DNA from: Flammeovirga kamogawensis
GTDB lineage: Bacteria > Bacteroidota > Bacteroidia > Cytophagales > Flammeovirgaceae
Direction: 5' to 3'
Assembly (NCBI RefSeq): GCF_018736065.1
Contig: NZ_CP076128.1
Location: 3,666,001 to 3,730,000, forward strand
Length of the DNA stretch: 64,000 nt
A program made the translations under genes and the position numbers. The notes below the pieces were generated by a model that was not told the DNA's origin, did no database searches, and was given only the letters and a program-made list of their open reading frames with translations. Shown piece by piece: positions 1 through 8,815 of the stretch; the first letter of the stretch is position 1; every line of letters begins with the position of its first letter.

Positions 1-316
1 TAGTCTTAGTGAATATTTTTTTTAAGATGGATTTATTAGAAGATGCTTTTTTGATTTTCCAATCAGCAATCCAATTATCTACATCTCCTTTTAATTTAGA
101 AAACTCTTCTCCTGTAATATTTTCTTGAGGTGAAAAGTATAAAAAGAAAGGATTTTTTTCCCATGCCTCATCTGTATTATTCAAGGCATAATATTCTAAC
201 ATAGAGTTAGTATTGTTCTTTGTAATTTTAATCGATTCATTTTGTCCATACACACTCATATTCATCAAAAAGATGAATGAAATGATAAGTGATGATATGA
301 TCGTTTTGAATTTCAT
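1..316 (-). CDS. Exported protein of unknown function, N-terminal part only
   Basis: An open frame starts at the ATG at 316 and runs off the left edge of the window, giving the first 105 residues. The N-terminus is a clear signal peptide: Lys-containing start, hydrophobic stretch and a small-residue cleavage region ending near VYGQ. The mature part is polar and rich in Asn, Lys and Trp (for example DNWIADWK) with no motif I recognise. The protein is therefore probably periplasmic or cell-surface. The upstream region carries a tandem repeat of GTTAACATTGA that may be regulatory. Function cannot be assigned without the rest of the gene. Confidence 0.75.
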   Translation of the reverse strand, partial: MKFKTIISSLIISFIFLMNMSVYGQNESIKITKNNTNSMLEYYALNNTDEAWEKNPFFLYFSPQENITGEEFSKLKGDVDNWIADWKIKKASSNKSILKKIFTKT

Positions 317-370
317 AAATTAGATAACAATTTCTTTATGTTACTAATATACGTAAAAAAGACTTCTAAA

Positions 371-393
371 GTTAACATTGAGTTAACATTGAG
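371..393. repeat. Tandem 11-bp repeat upstream of the left-edge gene
   Basis: GTTAACATTGA occurs at 371-381 and immediately again at 382-392, and a third related copy (GTTCACATTGAGG) lies at 465-477. The tandem pair sits 55-77 bp upstream of the start codon at 316. A regulator-binding site is an inference from position and repetition only. Confidence 0.4.
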
Positions 394-481
394 GATTAAT
401 TATGTCATATTGATGTAAAATTGGTGTTTAATTCAATCAAATATTAATTTAGTACTACTTTTTTGTTCACATTGAGGTAAC

Positions 482-519
482 AAAAAAGGAGTTGCTCCAT
501 TGAATGAAACAACTCCTTT
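482..519 (-). terminator. Intrinsic terminator of the Wzi-like gene
   Basis: A 10-bp perfect stem (AAAGGAGTTG at 485-494 with CAACTCCTTT at 510-519) around a 15-base loop is followed on the minus strand by a run of T. It lies 27 bp past the stop codon at 546. Confidence 0.8.
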
Positions 520-545
520 CTTATAGGAAGAATAGTTAGGTTCTT

Positions 546-2294
546 CTAGAAGTCATATAGTCTTTGACCTATATTCCATCTAACTGCTGCACCTAAATAA
601 TTTTCACTTTGTGTATATCTAGCATCATCACTTGATAAGTTTCTATATGTACCTCTTAAATCAACAAAGATATTGTGGAAAGGAGAATACGTTAAAGTAG
701 CATCAATATAAATAGTACTTACTTTAGTTCCTTGTAATAAAGAGTTGTCAAAAGAGTCAGGAGAGCCTGGAGCTGTATTGTAATCTAAGAAGATATTAGA
801 ACCATAATTAGTTACTGTATTACCATTAGCGTCTACCTCGTTCATTCCTTGCTCTCTCCACATTGCTTTACCTGTAAATGATAATTTAGGTAAGAAATGA
901 GGGCGGTATCTTAAAATACCAATAAGTTCATAGAAGTTAGCTCCATTAGGGTGGGCAAGTTCTTGATAATAGTGGGCCTGATTTGCATAGAGCTGACCAT
1001 TTCTAGTACTACTAACACCTTGTGGATCTTTATGAGAATAAGTATAAGGGTCTACTACGTTAACTTCACCTTGTAAATCTAAGTTAGATAAGCCAAATGC
1101 ATCTATGTATTTAGCACCAAACTGATAAGCAAATTTATTACCGTAGAAACCTTTTCCTAAATTAGCAACACTTAAATCATCAATCATTATTTGAGTATAG
1201 AGTTGAACTTTACCCCAAATATTATATTTAGCATCAAAACCAATTTGTACGTTATCAACATCTCCTAAACCATGTTCTAGTGATCTGTAAAAAATGATTG
1301 GGTTTAAGTAAGCAAGATCAAAATTATTGTTGCCCAAAGAATCTGTTCTGCTAAATATAGTTTGCTCGAACAATCCAATATTTAAGTTCTTTGTAATATT
1401 CCAACCTAAATGGTGCATTGTCATAAACTTTTTAGGAAGTGCACGGCCAGGATTTACATTATCAGCAATCATCTGAGCATATAAGTTAGTATACTCTAAA
1501 TGCCAAACTCTTGTGTTAAACTTTAAATAAGTATAGTCATTGGCAAAATCTGATAGAAATAATGATCTATAACCATTACTCATAAAGTTTCTACCATGTC
1601 CAAATTCTGCTCCGATATAATCTTTTAATAATTGGAAAGTAACATATCCTTGCGCATTAAAATAATCAGCTTTTCCACCATCATCTTTATACCATTGTTG
1701 ACGAGGGAAAGTACCATTATGTGTCTGAGAGTATTGTTGACCATAGAAAGGTAACCTTTCTTGGTTATCACTTGCTTGCATATAGAACCCAACTTTACCT
1801 GCAATAGACCCCCTCATTACAACCCCACGTTGGTTTACAAAAGGTCTAGAAGTATTTAAGTTGTCATCGCCTGCACTAAATAGAACTACAGGGTTAATAT
1901 GCACATCAAAATCTTTTTCGTGCACATTTACAAGATCAATCTTGCTTCTATAAAAATATTTTAAGAAAGGCTTCTTTACATCTGCAATTGTTGTATCAGA
2001 CATGTGTTCCCAGTTGTCTAATGCTAAGTAAGACAATTGATATTTATCTGATTCAGAAAGAGTTCCTTGATATGTACTATCAAAATTTTCTACAAATGCA
2101 GCAATATCTTTTCTACTGTATGGCTTTATATTAGTGTATATATTTCCAAAGTCTTTCTGCTTGATCTCATATCTATCAATTAAATGATAATATTCAGGAT
2201 CGTAAGGTACATTTGAAGATTGTGAATACACAGCATGAATGTTCAAACTTAAGAGCAGAACGAACAGACTTTTGATTAGAGTTGACTTGTTCAT
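546..2294 (-). CDS. Wzi/RemB-like outer-membrane beta-barrel protein
   Basis: A 582-residue exported protein. The first 25 residues are a signal peptide. The remainder has the alternating aromatic/polar pattern of a large beta-barrel and ends in Phe (VRWNIGQRLYDF), as outer-membrane barrels do. The central sequence (pattern SAGDDNLNTSRPF, RGSIAGKVGFYMQASDNQ) resembles the capsule-assembly Wzi family, which in Bacteroidota includes the gliding-motility protein RemB. Wzi in enterobacteria anchors capsular polysaccharide at the outer membrane, so a surface polysaccharide or adhesion role is the best inference. The gene stands alone with its own terminator. Family-level call is from memory of motifs; the choice between Wzi and RemB roles cannot be made here. 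Confidence 0.7.
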   Translation of the reverse strand: MNKSTLIKSLFVLLLSLNIHAVYSQSSNVPYDPEYYHLIDRYEIKQKDFGNIYTNIKPYSRKDIAAFVENFDSTYQGTLSESDKYQLSYLALDNWEHMSDTTIADVKKPFLKYFYRSKIDLVNVHEKDFDVHINPVVLFSAGDDNLNTSRPFVNQRGVVMRGSIAGKVGFYMQASDNQERLPFYGQQYSQTHNGTFPRQQWYKDDGGKADYFNAQGYVTFQLLKDYIGAEFGHGRNFMSNGYRSLFLSDFANDYTYLKFNTRVWHLEYTNLYAQMIADNVNPGRALPKKFMTMHHLGWNITKNLNIGLFEQTIFSRTDSLGNNNFDLAYLNPIIFYRSLEHGLGDVDNVQIGFDAKYNIWGKVQLYTQIMIDDLSVANLGKGFYGNKFAYQFGAKYIDAFGLSNLDLQGEVNVVDPYTYSHKDPQGVSSTRNGQLYANQAHYYQELAHPNGANFYELIGILRYRPHFLPKLSFTGKAMWREQGMNEVDANGNTVTNYGSNIFLDYNTAPGSPDSFDNSLLQGTKVSTIYIDATLTYSPFHNIFVDLRGTYRNLSSDDARYTQSENYLGAAVRWNIGQRLYDF

Positions 2295-2372
2295 CGATAG
2301 TTATGCTTATTTACAGCTACTTATAACTGAGAAAAATCAGTTAAAAAATAAAGTATTGTAAAAGTACAGAAT

Positions 2373-2392
2373 AATGTTAATTAATTAACATT
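2373..2392. promoter_or_regulatory. Perfect 20-bp palindrome upstream of the Wzi-like gene
   Basis: AATGTTAATTAATTAACATT is a perfect palindrome centred 88 bp upstream of the start codon at 2294. In the minus-strand reading a weak -7-like TACTTTTA lies just downstream. Its position near a possible -33 region suggests an operator, but AT-rich palindromes also arise by chance. Confidence 0.35.
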
Positions 2393-2437
2393 TAACTAGC
2401 ACAAACATCAAATAACTTGCCAAATAAATGTAAGTGA

Positions 2438-3220
2438 TTACTCAGAAGTTTGTTGAGGAGACGAAGAATGTAATTGATATCCTAAAACAGGGCTTCCAAT
2501 AAGTTTTCTAACAGAAGTAACACATCTTAAACCTAAATTTTTAAGCTGTTTTTGCAGTTTTAAAGTTTTATAATTTCGAAATTCTTTAATGGAATAAAAC
2601 CCTGTAGGAGTGATATAAAATTGAGGTGGAATAGTTTTCCAATTGGTAGCTGAAAGATATACATCTTCCTTAAAACTTTTACAGTCTAAAAAAGCATAAG
2701 CTCTTCTATTAAAGTAATTGAAAATTCGCCCTTGATTAAAAGAGTAAATATGTTTTTCATCAATAGATGCTACTACATCTGTGATAGTATTTATTTTTAA
2801 ATTATTAGGGAAGTTATTTGTAATAACATTTTCTATCATTTGTGGAGTTGCCTTATAAAAGGTAAGTCTTAATTTTTCAGAGGATAACTCGAATTGATCG
2901 GGATTATCTTTGGTTAATTGAAATATGAAGCGATATAAATTCCCATAGAGATGATGCAAACTTCCAATAGTCCAATAATTGTGAGATAAAATAAAATCGG
3001 TCTGTTCTGAAAGTATACTTTGTATTATACCCACATCTTCATTAAAATTATGGTACAAACTTCGAACATTGGGAGGCAGTAATTTTTGATCAATATCTAT
3101 TGCACCAATAAGTAAAGTATTAATATTTCTTTGGAAAGATAGATGTTCTAAAAATAATTTAAAATAAGGGGGTAAGCTTCCTTTTACGGGGATAATTAAA
3201 GCAATTTTAGTCGATTTCAT
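2438..3220 (-). CDS. Putative glycosyltransferase-like protein (DUF6625-like)
   Basis: A 260-residue cytoplasmic protein without signal peptide or membrane segment. The N-terminus (KIALIIPVKGSLPPYFKLFL) and a central stretch (HNYWTIGSLHHLYGNLYRFI) resemble the DUF6625 group of proteins, which look like small family-A glycosyltransferases (IIPYFG start; FWGFGDLDLVYGD centre). Here the acidic DxD-like residues of the centre are not preserved, so activity is uncertain. It lies 143 bp downstream of the Wzi-like gene's start, on the same strand, and may take part in surface polysaccharide synthesis; that is inference from neighbourhood. I cannot exclude an unrelated family. Confidence 0.45.
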   Translation of the reverse strand: MKSTKIALIIPVKGSLPPYFKLFLEHLSFQRNINTLLIGAIDIDQKLLPPNVRSLYHNFNEDVGIIQSILSEQTDFILSHNYWTIGSLHHLYGNLYRFIFQLTKDNPDQFELSSEKLRLTFYKATPQMIENVITNNFPNNLKINTITDVVASIDEKHIYSFNQGRIFNYFNRRAYAFLDCKSFKEDVYLSATNWKTIPPQFYITPTGFYSIKEFRNYKTLKLQKQLKNLGLRCVTSVRKLIGSPVLGYQLHSSSPQQTSE

Positions 3221-3443
3221 AGATGATAGTGTTTAATGGGATAATGATAGTTTTATTAGATATGATACTATTACTTACGTAAGTTATTGACAATTAGTTT
3301 GATATATATGTGATTTAAGGTTTTGAGATCACTATAAATAAACTATGATTACAAATTTATTTACCTATTAAATTTACCAATTGTTCTATCAATTTTATAG
3401 GGGATATTCGCGGAATTGTATAATCTTTTTTAGAATTAAAATA

Positions 3444-3481
3444 AAAGGGGTATTTCTGCTCTCAATCAGAAATACCCCTTT
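3444..3481 (-). terminator. Intrinsic terminator of cysDN
   Basis: A 15-bp perfect stem (arms 3444-3458 and 3467-3481, core GGGGTATTTCTG) with an 8-base loop lies 22 bp past the cysN stop codon. The minus-strand side continues into an A/T-rich tract. Confidence 0.85.
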
Positions 3482-3502
3482 AGTATTATTTAAAGAAAAA
3501 TC

Positions 3503-4753
3503 TTACTTTTCTCTTCTAATCATACCTGCAGCTACAGTGTTATGTGTTGCTTCATCTACTAGAATAATAGAACCTGTTACTCTGTTAGACTTGTAAGGGT
3601 CTGACATGATTGGTTTTGTAGTTCTAATTTTTACACGAGCAATATCATTCATAGCTAAAGATTTATCACCTTCAATACGGCTTAATGTATTGATGTTTAC
3701 TTTATACTGAATATCTTTAATTATACATCTAGCTTCGTTAGTTGTATGCATCAAGATATATTTTGCACGTGGCCTTGGTGGTTGATCATCCATCCAACAA
3801 AGCATTACATCTAAATCTTGTGTAGCTTGAGGTTTATTGTTAGGACGAACTAACATATCACCTCTTGAAATATCGATGTCATCTTCCAAAGTAATTGTTA
3901 CAGACTGTGGAGGGTAGGCTTCTTTTAATTCTTTATCGAAAGATAAGATTGATTTTACTTTAGAAGTAAAGCCAGAAGGAAGTGCAACAACATCATCACC
4001 CACTCTAAATACACCACTAGAAACACGACCTGCATAACCACGGAAATCATGGTACTCATCTGAGTGAGGGCGGATAATAGTTTGTACAGCAAAACGAGGA
4101 TCAATGTAGTTGTTGTCGCTACTGATATAAATCGTTTCTAAAGTATGTAATAACGTTTCACCTTGGTACCAAGGCATAGCTTCTGATCTATTTACCACGT
4201 TATCACCTTTTAATGCGCTAATAGGCACAAAACGAATTTCTTTTAAGTTTAGTTTAGCACCAAACTCTTTAAAATCTTCTTGAATTTTATTGAAGACTTC
4301 TTCGTCATAATCAACAAGGTCCATTTTGTTTACACAAACTACCAAGTGAGGAATTTGAAGAAGAGAAGCAATAAAAGCGTGACGGTGAGTTTGCTCTACT
4401 AGTCCCTTTCGAGCATCAACAAGAACTAAGGCAAGGTTTGCTGTAGAAGCACCTGTAACCATGTTTCTTGTGTACTGAATATGACCAGGTGTATCAGCAA
4501 TAATAAATTTACGCTTTGGTGTAGCAAAATATCTATAAGCTACATCAATTGTAATACCTTGCTCTCTTTCAGATCTTAACCCATCAGTTAATAAAGATAA
4601 GTCTACATGTTCTAGACCTTTTCTTTTTGATGTTGCTGAAACTTGCTCTAATTGGTCTTCAAAAATTGATTTTGAATCATATAATAAACGGCCTATCAAT
4701 GTACTTTTTCCGTCATCGACACTACCTGCTGTTGTAAATCTTAGTATTTCCAC
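3503..4753 (-). CDS. cysN: Sulfate adenylyltransferase, GTPase subunit
   Basis: CysN is the regulatory GTPase of ATP sulfurylase: GTP hydrolysis drives formation of adenosine 5'-phosphosulfate from ATP and sulfate together with CysD. The 416-residue protein shows the EF-Tu-type GTPase motifs: P-loop GSVDDGKST near residue 10, DTPGH with a downstream TRNM stretch near 90, and NKMD near 145, followed by two beta-barrel domains. It ends after the barrels, so no APS kinase (CysC) domain is fused. It lies 21 bp downstream of cysD and they surely form one transcript, ended by the hairpin at 3444-3481. No cysC or cysH is present nearby, so the reductive branch is encoded elsewhere. Confidence 0.95.
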   Translation of the reverse strand: MEILRFTTAGSVDDGKSTLIGRLLYDSKSIFEDQLEQVSATSKRKGLEHVDLSLLTDGLRSEREQGITIDVAYRYFATPKRKFIIADTPGHIQYTRNMVTGASTANLALVLVDARKGLVEQTHRHAFIASLLQIPHLVVCVNKMDLVDYDEEVFNKIQEDFKEFGAKLNLKEIRFVPISALKGDNVVNRSEAMPWYQGETLLHTLETIYISSDNNYIDPRFAVQTIIRPHSDEYHDFRGYAGRVSSGVFRVGDDVVALPSGFTSKVKSILSFDKELKEAYPPQSVTITLEDDIDISRGDMLVRPNNKPQATQDLDVMLCWMDDQPPRPRAKYILMHTTNEARCIIKDIQYKVNINTLSRIEGDKSLAMNDIARVKIRTTKPIMSDPYKSNRVTGSIILVDEATHNTVAAGMIRREK

Positions 4754-4774
4754 TTTGTTGCTGCTTTGTGATTT

Positions 4775-5680
4775 TTAGAAATAACCTTCTTTCTTACGGT
4801 CTTCCATAGAAGTTTCCGAACGTTTGTCGTCAGATCTGTTACCACGTTCAGTTTGACGCATAGCAGATACTTCTTCAACAACTTTTTCTACAGTATCCGC
4901 ATCAGATTCAATACCACCAGTAATAGTAATATCGCCTAATGTTCTGAAACGAATTTTCTTACGCTCAATTTTTTCACCTTCGCGAAGTACTGTAAATTCA
5001 GAAACAGGCAACCAAGTGTTGTCTCTCCAAATCACATCTCTTTCGTGTGCTAAATAAAGAGAAGGAATCTCAATTTTTTCTCTCAAGATATATTGCCAAA
5101 CATCAAATTCAGTCCAGTTAGAAATTGGGAACGCTCTAAAGTGTTCTCCTTGGCTGTATTTTCCGTTAAATAAGTTCCATAATTCTGGACGTTGACGTTT
5201 TGGGTCCCATTGCCCAAACTCATCACGGTGAGAGAAGAAACGTTCTTTTGCACGTGCTTTTTCTTCATCTCTACGACCACCACCAATTAGTACATCAAAA
5301 TTTTCTTTTTCAGTAATATCTAATAGTGTAGTAATTTGAAGAGCATTTCTACTAGCATTGGCACCAGTTTCTTCAATAACTCTACCATCTTCAATAGCTT
5401 CTTGAACAGAACCTACCGCTAAACGAACGCCTAGATCTTGAATTAGATCATCACGGAATTTAATTGTTTCAGGGAAGTTATGTCCTGTATCTACATGAAG
5501 AAAAGTAAAAGGAATTTTAGCAGGGTAAAACGCCTTTTTCGCTAAGTGAGCGACAGTAATAGAGTCTTTCCCTCCTGAGAATAGAAGTGCTGGATTTTGG
5601 AACTGAGCAAATACTTCTCTTAGTACATAAATTGCTTCAGCTTCCAACTCGTCCAAATGTGAAAGTTGATAATTACTCAT
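4775..5680 (-). CDS. cysD: Sulfate adenylyltransferase, catalytic subunit
   Basis: CysD is the adenylyl-transferring subunit of ATP sulfurylase and belongs to the PP-loop ATP pyrophosphatase superfamily. The PP-loop SGGKDS is at about residues 35-40, followed by the family motif FLHVDTGHNFPET and the region RRDEEKARAKER. The C-terminal tail is Arg/Asp/Ser-rich (GNRSDDKRSETSMEDRKKEGYF region), as in other CysD proteins. Length, 301 residues, is normal. First gene of the cysDN transcript; the 149 bp upstream should hold the promoter but I see no convincing TAnnTTTG box. Confidence 0.95.
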   Translation of the reverse strand: MSNYQLSHLDELEAEAIYVLREVFAQFQNPALLFSGGKDSITVAHLAKKAFYPAKIPFTFLHVDTGHNFPETIKFRDDLIQDLGVRLAVGSVQEAIEDGRVIEETGANASRNALQITTLLDITEKENFDVLIGGGRRDEEKARAKERFFSHRDEFGQWDPKRQRPELWNLFNGKYSQGEHFRAFPISNWTEFDVWQYILREKIEIPSLYLAHERDVIWRDNTWLPVSEFTVLREGEKIERKKIRFRTLGDITITGGIESDADTVEKVVEEVSAMRQTERGNRSDDKRSETSMEDRKKEGYF

Positions 5681-5829
5681 TGATGTATAGTATATTTTAT
5701 TTGTATCCTATAGTTTAAGTAGGTTTATAGTAATTTGAATTAAGCTATAATTCTACACAAGCGATAAAGATAAAATGTATTCTTTAAGTATTCTAAAAAA
5801 TAGAGGTGAAATTATGTCAATAAGCTGAT

Positions 5830-7971
5830 TTATAGCTTAATTGTTATCCCTAGTTCTGTTGCAATATCTTTTCTTTGCTGTACTAACAGGGTTAAAAGTT
5901 GTAATGCTTCCATCATTTTTTCATCATTCCCATTTTTTTCAGCTTCTAATAAACCTGTATTGCATTGGTCTATAAGGTCAGAAAGGTAAGTGAGTTTATA
6001 ATGTAAGAGAGAATTATAGGCAAGTCTACCAATGTTTTCATCCATAGTAGGAATCATAATTCTATGGCGTTTAAACCATTCATCACTTGGTTTATGTTCT
6101 TCATTTAAATCAGTGATTCTTTGTAAAGTTTTACGGTCTTTCTCACTACTATATTTTTCTTTGAAATGATTTACAGAAGGAACTTCTCCCATTGCAGTTT
6201 CATTTTTATAATCAACTAATATTTGTTGGCAAAACTCATCTTCGAGCATCATTGAACCTAGTTCATTAAAAAGGTACTCGTAGATATAACCAACTTTATC
6301 ATCTACGTAAGCTCCACCGTATAGTAATAAAATTCTAATAAATTCTTCTTCATGGATACCTAATTTAGATAAACGGTTACCAGTTGTAGATCTAGAAGAA
6401 GTTTCGTCTTTTTGATCACTATTTGGTATTTCTTGAGGTCCTAATGGTGGTAAATAACCATTTTCGCCATCAAAATGAGGTTCTGGAATATCAAATTCAG
6501 GAGCGAAAGATGGAGGTGGTACATCTCCAAAATTATCCATCGGAGGAGGAGGTAAATCAGATGGCATGTTTGGAGGAGGAGTACTTGGTGGAAGACCACT
6601 TGATCCTGCTCCATTTGGATTTTCATACGGACGACGAGCTCTTGTTTTCTCTTTTTCAATTCTTTCAATCTCCCTTTTTGTTAAAGCGTTGAGTTCTTTT
6701 ATCAACCCATCAACCGAGATATCAAAAACAGTAGCACATTCTTTTATAAAAATCTCTTGCTGAATTGTATCAGGTATTTTGACAATACTTTTAAGTACTT
6801 CTCTAACTTTTTCAGCTTTATTTAAAGGGTCATTTTTAGCTTCTTCATTGTAGAGTTTTGCAGCAAAAAGAATAAAATCAGTTTCTGCATCTTTTAAAAA
6901 CTCAGCAAATTTAGTTCCCCCTAATTGTGTACAATAGCTATCCGGATCTTCTCCTTCAGGTAAACGAACAACCCGAACGTTTAAACCTTGTTCAAGAAGC
7001 ATATCTACACCACGAATAGCAGCTTTTAAACCAGCAGCATCTCCATCAAAAACAGCTGTTACATTATTTGTAAAGCGTTTTATTTGTTTTATCTGTCCTT
7101 CTGTTAAAGCGGTACCAGATGATGCAACAACATTTTCAATACCCGATTGATTTAATGAAATAACATCTGTGTATCCTTCAACTAGATAGCATCTATCTTT
7201 TATTCGTAAGGCATCTTTTGCATGGTAAATACCATAAAGAGCATCACTTTTATGATAAATTTCTGTTTCTGGAGAGTTTAGGTATTTGGGTTTGCCATCT
7301 TTTTTGAGTGTACGTGCTCCAAAGGCAATTACACGGCCAGATAGATCATGTATAGGAAACATCACTCTACCTCTAAAGCGATCGTATTTTTTTCCTTTTT
7401 CGTTTTCAGAACGTAAACCTGCTAATTCAAGAGATGTTTCAGTATATCCTTTTTCGAATGCACTTTTTTCCAGAGCATCCCAAGCATCAAGACTATATCC
7501 TAAATCAAACTTATTTATTGTGTCTCCGTTGTACCCTCGATTTTTAAAATATCCTAGACCTAATGATTTCCCTTCTTGTGAAGTTTGCATAGTTCGCATA
7601 AAGAAATCTTTAGCATAATTCATTGTTAAGTAAATACTTTCCCTACGTTTATGCTTTTCTTCTTCTTCGGGAGAACGTTTTTTCTCTATAATTTTAATAC
7701 CATATTTGGCAGCAAGATATTTTAGAGATTCAACATAATTTAAACCTTCTTTTTCTTGTACAAACTTGATAGCATCCCCAGAAGCACCACAAGAAAAGCA
7801 TTTATAAAGGTTCATGCTTGGTGTTACATACATTGATGGCGAACTATCGACATGAAAAGGACAGAGTCCAATCCATGATTTACCCTTCTTTTTTAGGGTA
7901 ACAAAATCTTCGACAACTTCAACAATGTCTAACGTTCTTTTTATTTCTTCTACGGTTTCCTGAGGTATCAT
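5830..7971 (-). CDS. dnaG: DNA primase
   Basis: DnaG synthesises RNA primers at the replication fork and binds the DnaB helicase through its C-terminus. Visible parts: CHC2 zinc-binding domain with C37, H40, C58 and C61; the TOPRIM catalytic core with EGYTDV and the acidic motif VFDGDAAG; and a C-terminal helical region from about residue 560 expected to contact DnaB. Between core and C-terminus, at about 450-525, lies an unusual low-complexity linker very rich in Pro, Gly, Ser and Asp (repeats such as LPPPPMDNFGD), which makes the protein 713 residues long against about 580-660 for many primases. The gene is divergent from recO across 113 bp. Confidence 0.95.
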   Translation of the reverse strand: MIPQETVEEIKRTLDIVEVVEDFVTLKKKGKSWIGLCPFHVDSSPSMYVTPSMNLYKCFSCGASGDAIKFVQEKEGLNYVESLKYLAAKYGIKIIEKKRSPEEEEKHKRRESIYLTMNYAKDFFMRTMQTSQEGKSLGLGYFKNRGYNGDTINKFDLGYSLDAWDALEKSAFEKGYTETSLELAGLRSENEKGKKYDRFRGRVMFPIHDLSGRVIAFGARTLKKDGKPKYLNSPETEIYHKSDALYGIYHAKDALRIKDRCYLVEGYTDVISLNQSGIENVVASSGTALTEGQIKQIKRFTNNVTAVFDGDAAGLKAAIRGVDMLLEQGLNVRVVRLPEGEDPDSYCTQLGGTKFAEFLKDAETDFILFAAKLYNEEAKNDPLNKAEKVREVLKSIVKIPDTIQQEIFIKECATVFDISVDGLIKELNALTKREIERIEKEKTRARRPYENPNGAGSSGLPPSTPPPNMPSDLPPPPMDNFGDVPPPSFAPEFDIPEPHFDGENGYLPPLGPQEIPNSDQKDETSSRSTTGNRLSKLGIHEEEFIRILLLYGGAYVDDKVGYIYEYLFNELGSMMLEDEFCQQILVDYKNETAMGEVPSVNHFKEKYSSEKDRKTLQRITDLNEEHKPSDEWFKRHRIMIPTMDENIGRLAYNSLLHYKLTYLSDLIDQCNTGLLEAEKNGNDEKMMEALQLLTLLVQQRKDIATELGITIKL

Positions 7972-7991
7972 TAGAATCTATCCTTATTTAA

Positions 7992-8038
7992 ATTGTTCTA
8001 TAAATATGAACAATATTATTCTTGGCATTACAAAGTTA
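7992..8038 (-). promoter_or_regulatory. dnaG promoter/leader with -7 box and inverted repeat
   Basis: On the minus strand TAACTTTG (8031-8038) matches the Bacteroidota -7 consensus TAnnTTTG; the -33 element at the expected distance is weak. Downstream of the expected start of transcription is an inverted repeat, ATTGTTC / GAACAAT (7992-7998 and 8008-8014, 9-base loop), in the dnaG leader. Promoter by consensus; any role of the repeat is inference. Confidence 0.45.
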
Positions 8039-8084
8039 AAGGATTGTGATGTAACTTCACTATAACACATTCAAAAGGATCACA

Positions 8085-8786
8085 ATGATTGCGTCAACCA
8101 AAGGTATTACATTAAGTAGTCTTCGTTACAGAGAATCTTCTTTGATAGTACATGTGTATACAGAAGAATTTGGGAGAAGAGATTACATCATAAAAGGAGC
8201 TTTTAGTAAAAAAAGTAATAAGGCATCATTTTATCAGCCCTTAAATTTATTAGCTATGGAGGTTTATGAGAACCCAACTAATAATTTAAATTTGGTAAAA
8301 GAAGTACAGGTAATAGAACCGTTATTATCTTTTAGAATTGTACCTCAGAAATCTATGATTCTTACTTTTGTTACAGAGTTTTTAGAAAAAGTTTTAAGAG
8401 ATGATGAAGTTGGAAATAAAGAAATTTTTGAATTCTTATCTTATAGTTTAATTGAGTTAGACAAGCTAAAAGCGAATTGGAATTGCTTTACACTACAGTT
8501 TATGATGAGGTTAAGTAATTATTTAGGCTTTGGTATTGAAAATGGAGAAATGTTGATTCAAGAAACTGATGTGGCTGGTTATGAGGATCACTCAATTATC
8601 ATGGCACTAAATCAACTTTTAAATACACCTTATGATTCAGCTCCTCAATTTCCACTTCAATTTAGAAGACAATTGATGGATATAATAATTAAATTTTATG
8701 CTTTGCAGATTCCAACTTTTGGAGAGTTGAAAACTTTACAGGTATTGAGAGAAATGGGTACAATATCTCAAAAGAGAAAAAGGTGA
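8085..8786 (+). CDS. recO: DNA repair protein RecO
   Basis: RecO helps load RecA onto SSB-coated single-stranded DNA in the RecFOR pathway and anneals complementary strands. The 233-residue protein begins with the typical OB-fold (GITLSSLRYRESSLIVHVYTEEFG, then IKGAFSKKS), followed by the helical RecO C-terminal domain with LRLSNYLGF-like sequence. The C-terminal zinc-binding cysteines found in some RecO proteins are absent, as is common in Bacteroidota. The stop codon lies inside the left arm of a terminator stem (8778-8808). Confidence 0.9.
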   Translation: MIASTKGITLSSLRYRESSLIVHVYTEEFGRRDYIIKGAFSKKSNKASFYQPLNLLAMEVYENPTNNLNLVKEVQVIEPLLSFRIVPQKSMILTFVTEFLEKVLRDDEVGNKEIFEFLSYSLIELDKLKANWNCFTLQFMMRLSNYLGFGIENGEMLIQETDVAGYEDHSIIMALNQLLNTPYDSAPQFPLQFRRQLMDIIIKFYALQIPTFGELKTLQVLREMGTISQKRKR

Positions 8787-8808
8787 AGTTTGATTTACTC
8801 CACCTTTT
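8778..8808. terminator. Bidirectional terminator between recO and the 171-residue gene
   Basis: Arms 8778-8789 and 8797-8808 pair with one mismatch (AAAAGGTG outer block perfect) around a 7-base loop, flanked by A and T runs on both sides. It serves convergent genes; the recO stop codon is in the stem. Confidence 0.75.
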
Positions 8809-8815
8809 GGACTGA

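Noticed and set aside
3381..3596. Short plus-strand frame past cysN
   Set aside because: It covers the cysDN terminator and the 3' end of cysN in antisense and shows no protein-like features.
6423..6763. Open frames on both strands over the dnaG linker
   Set aside because: They arise from the compositionally biased Pro-rich linker; the dnaG frame is continuous and conserved on both sides.
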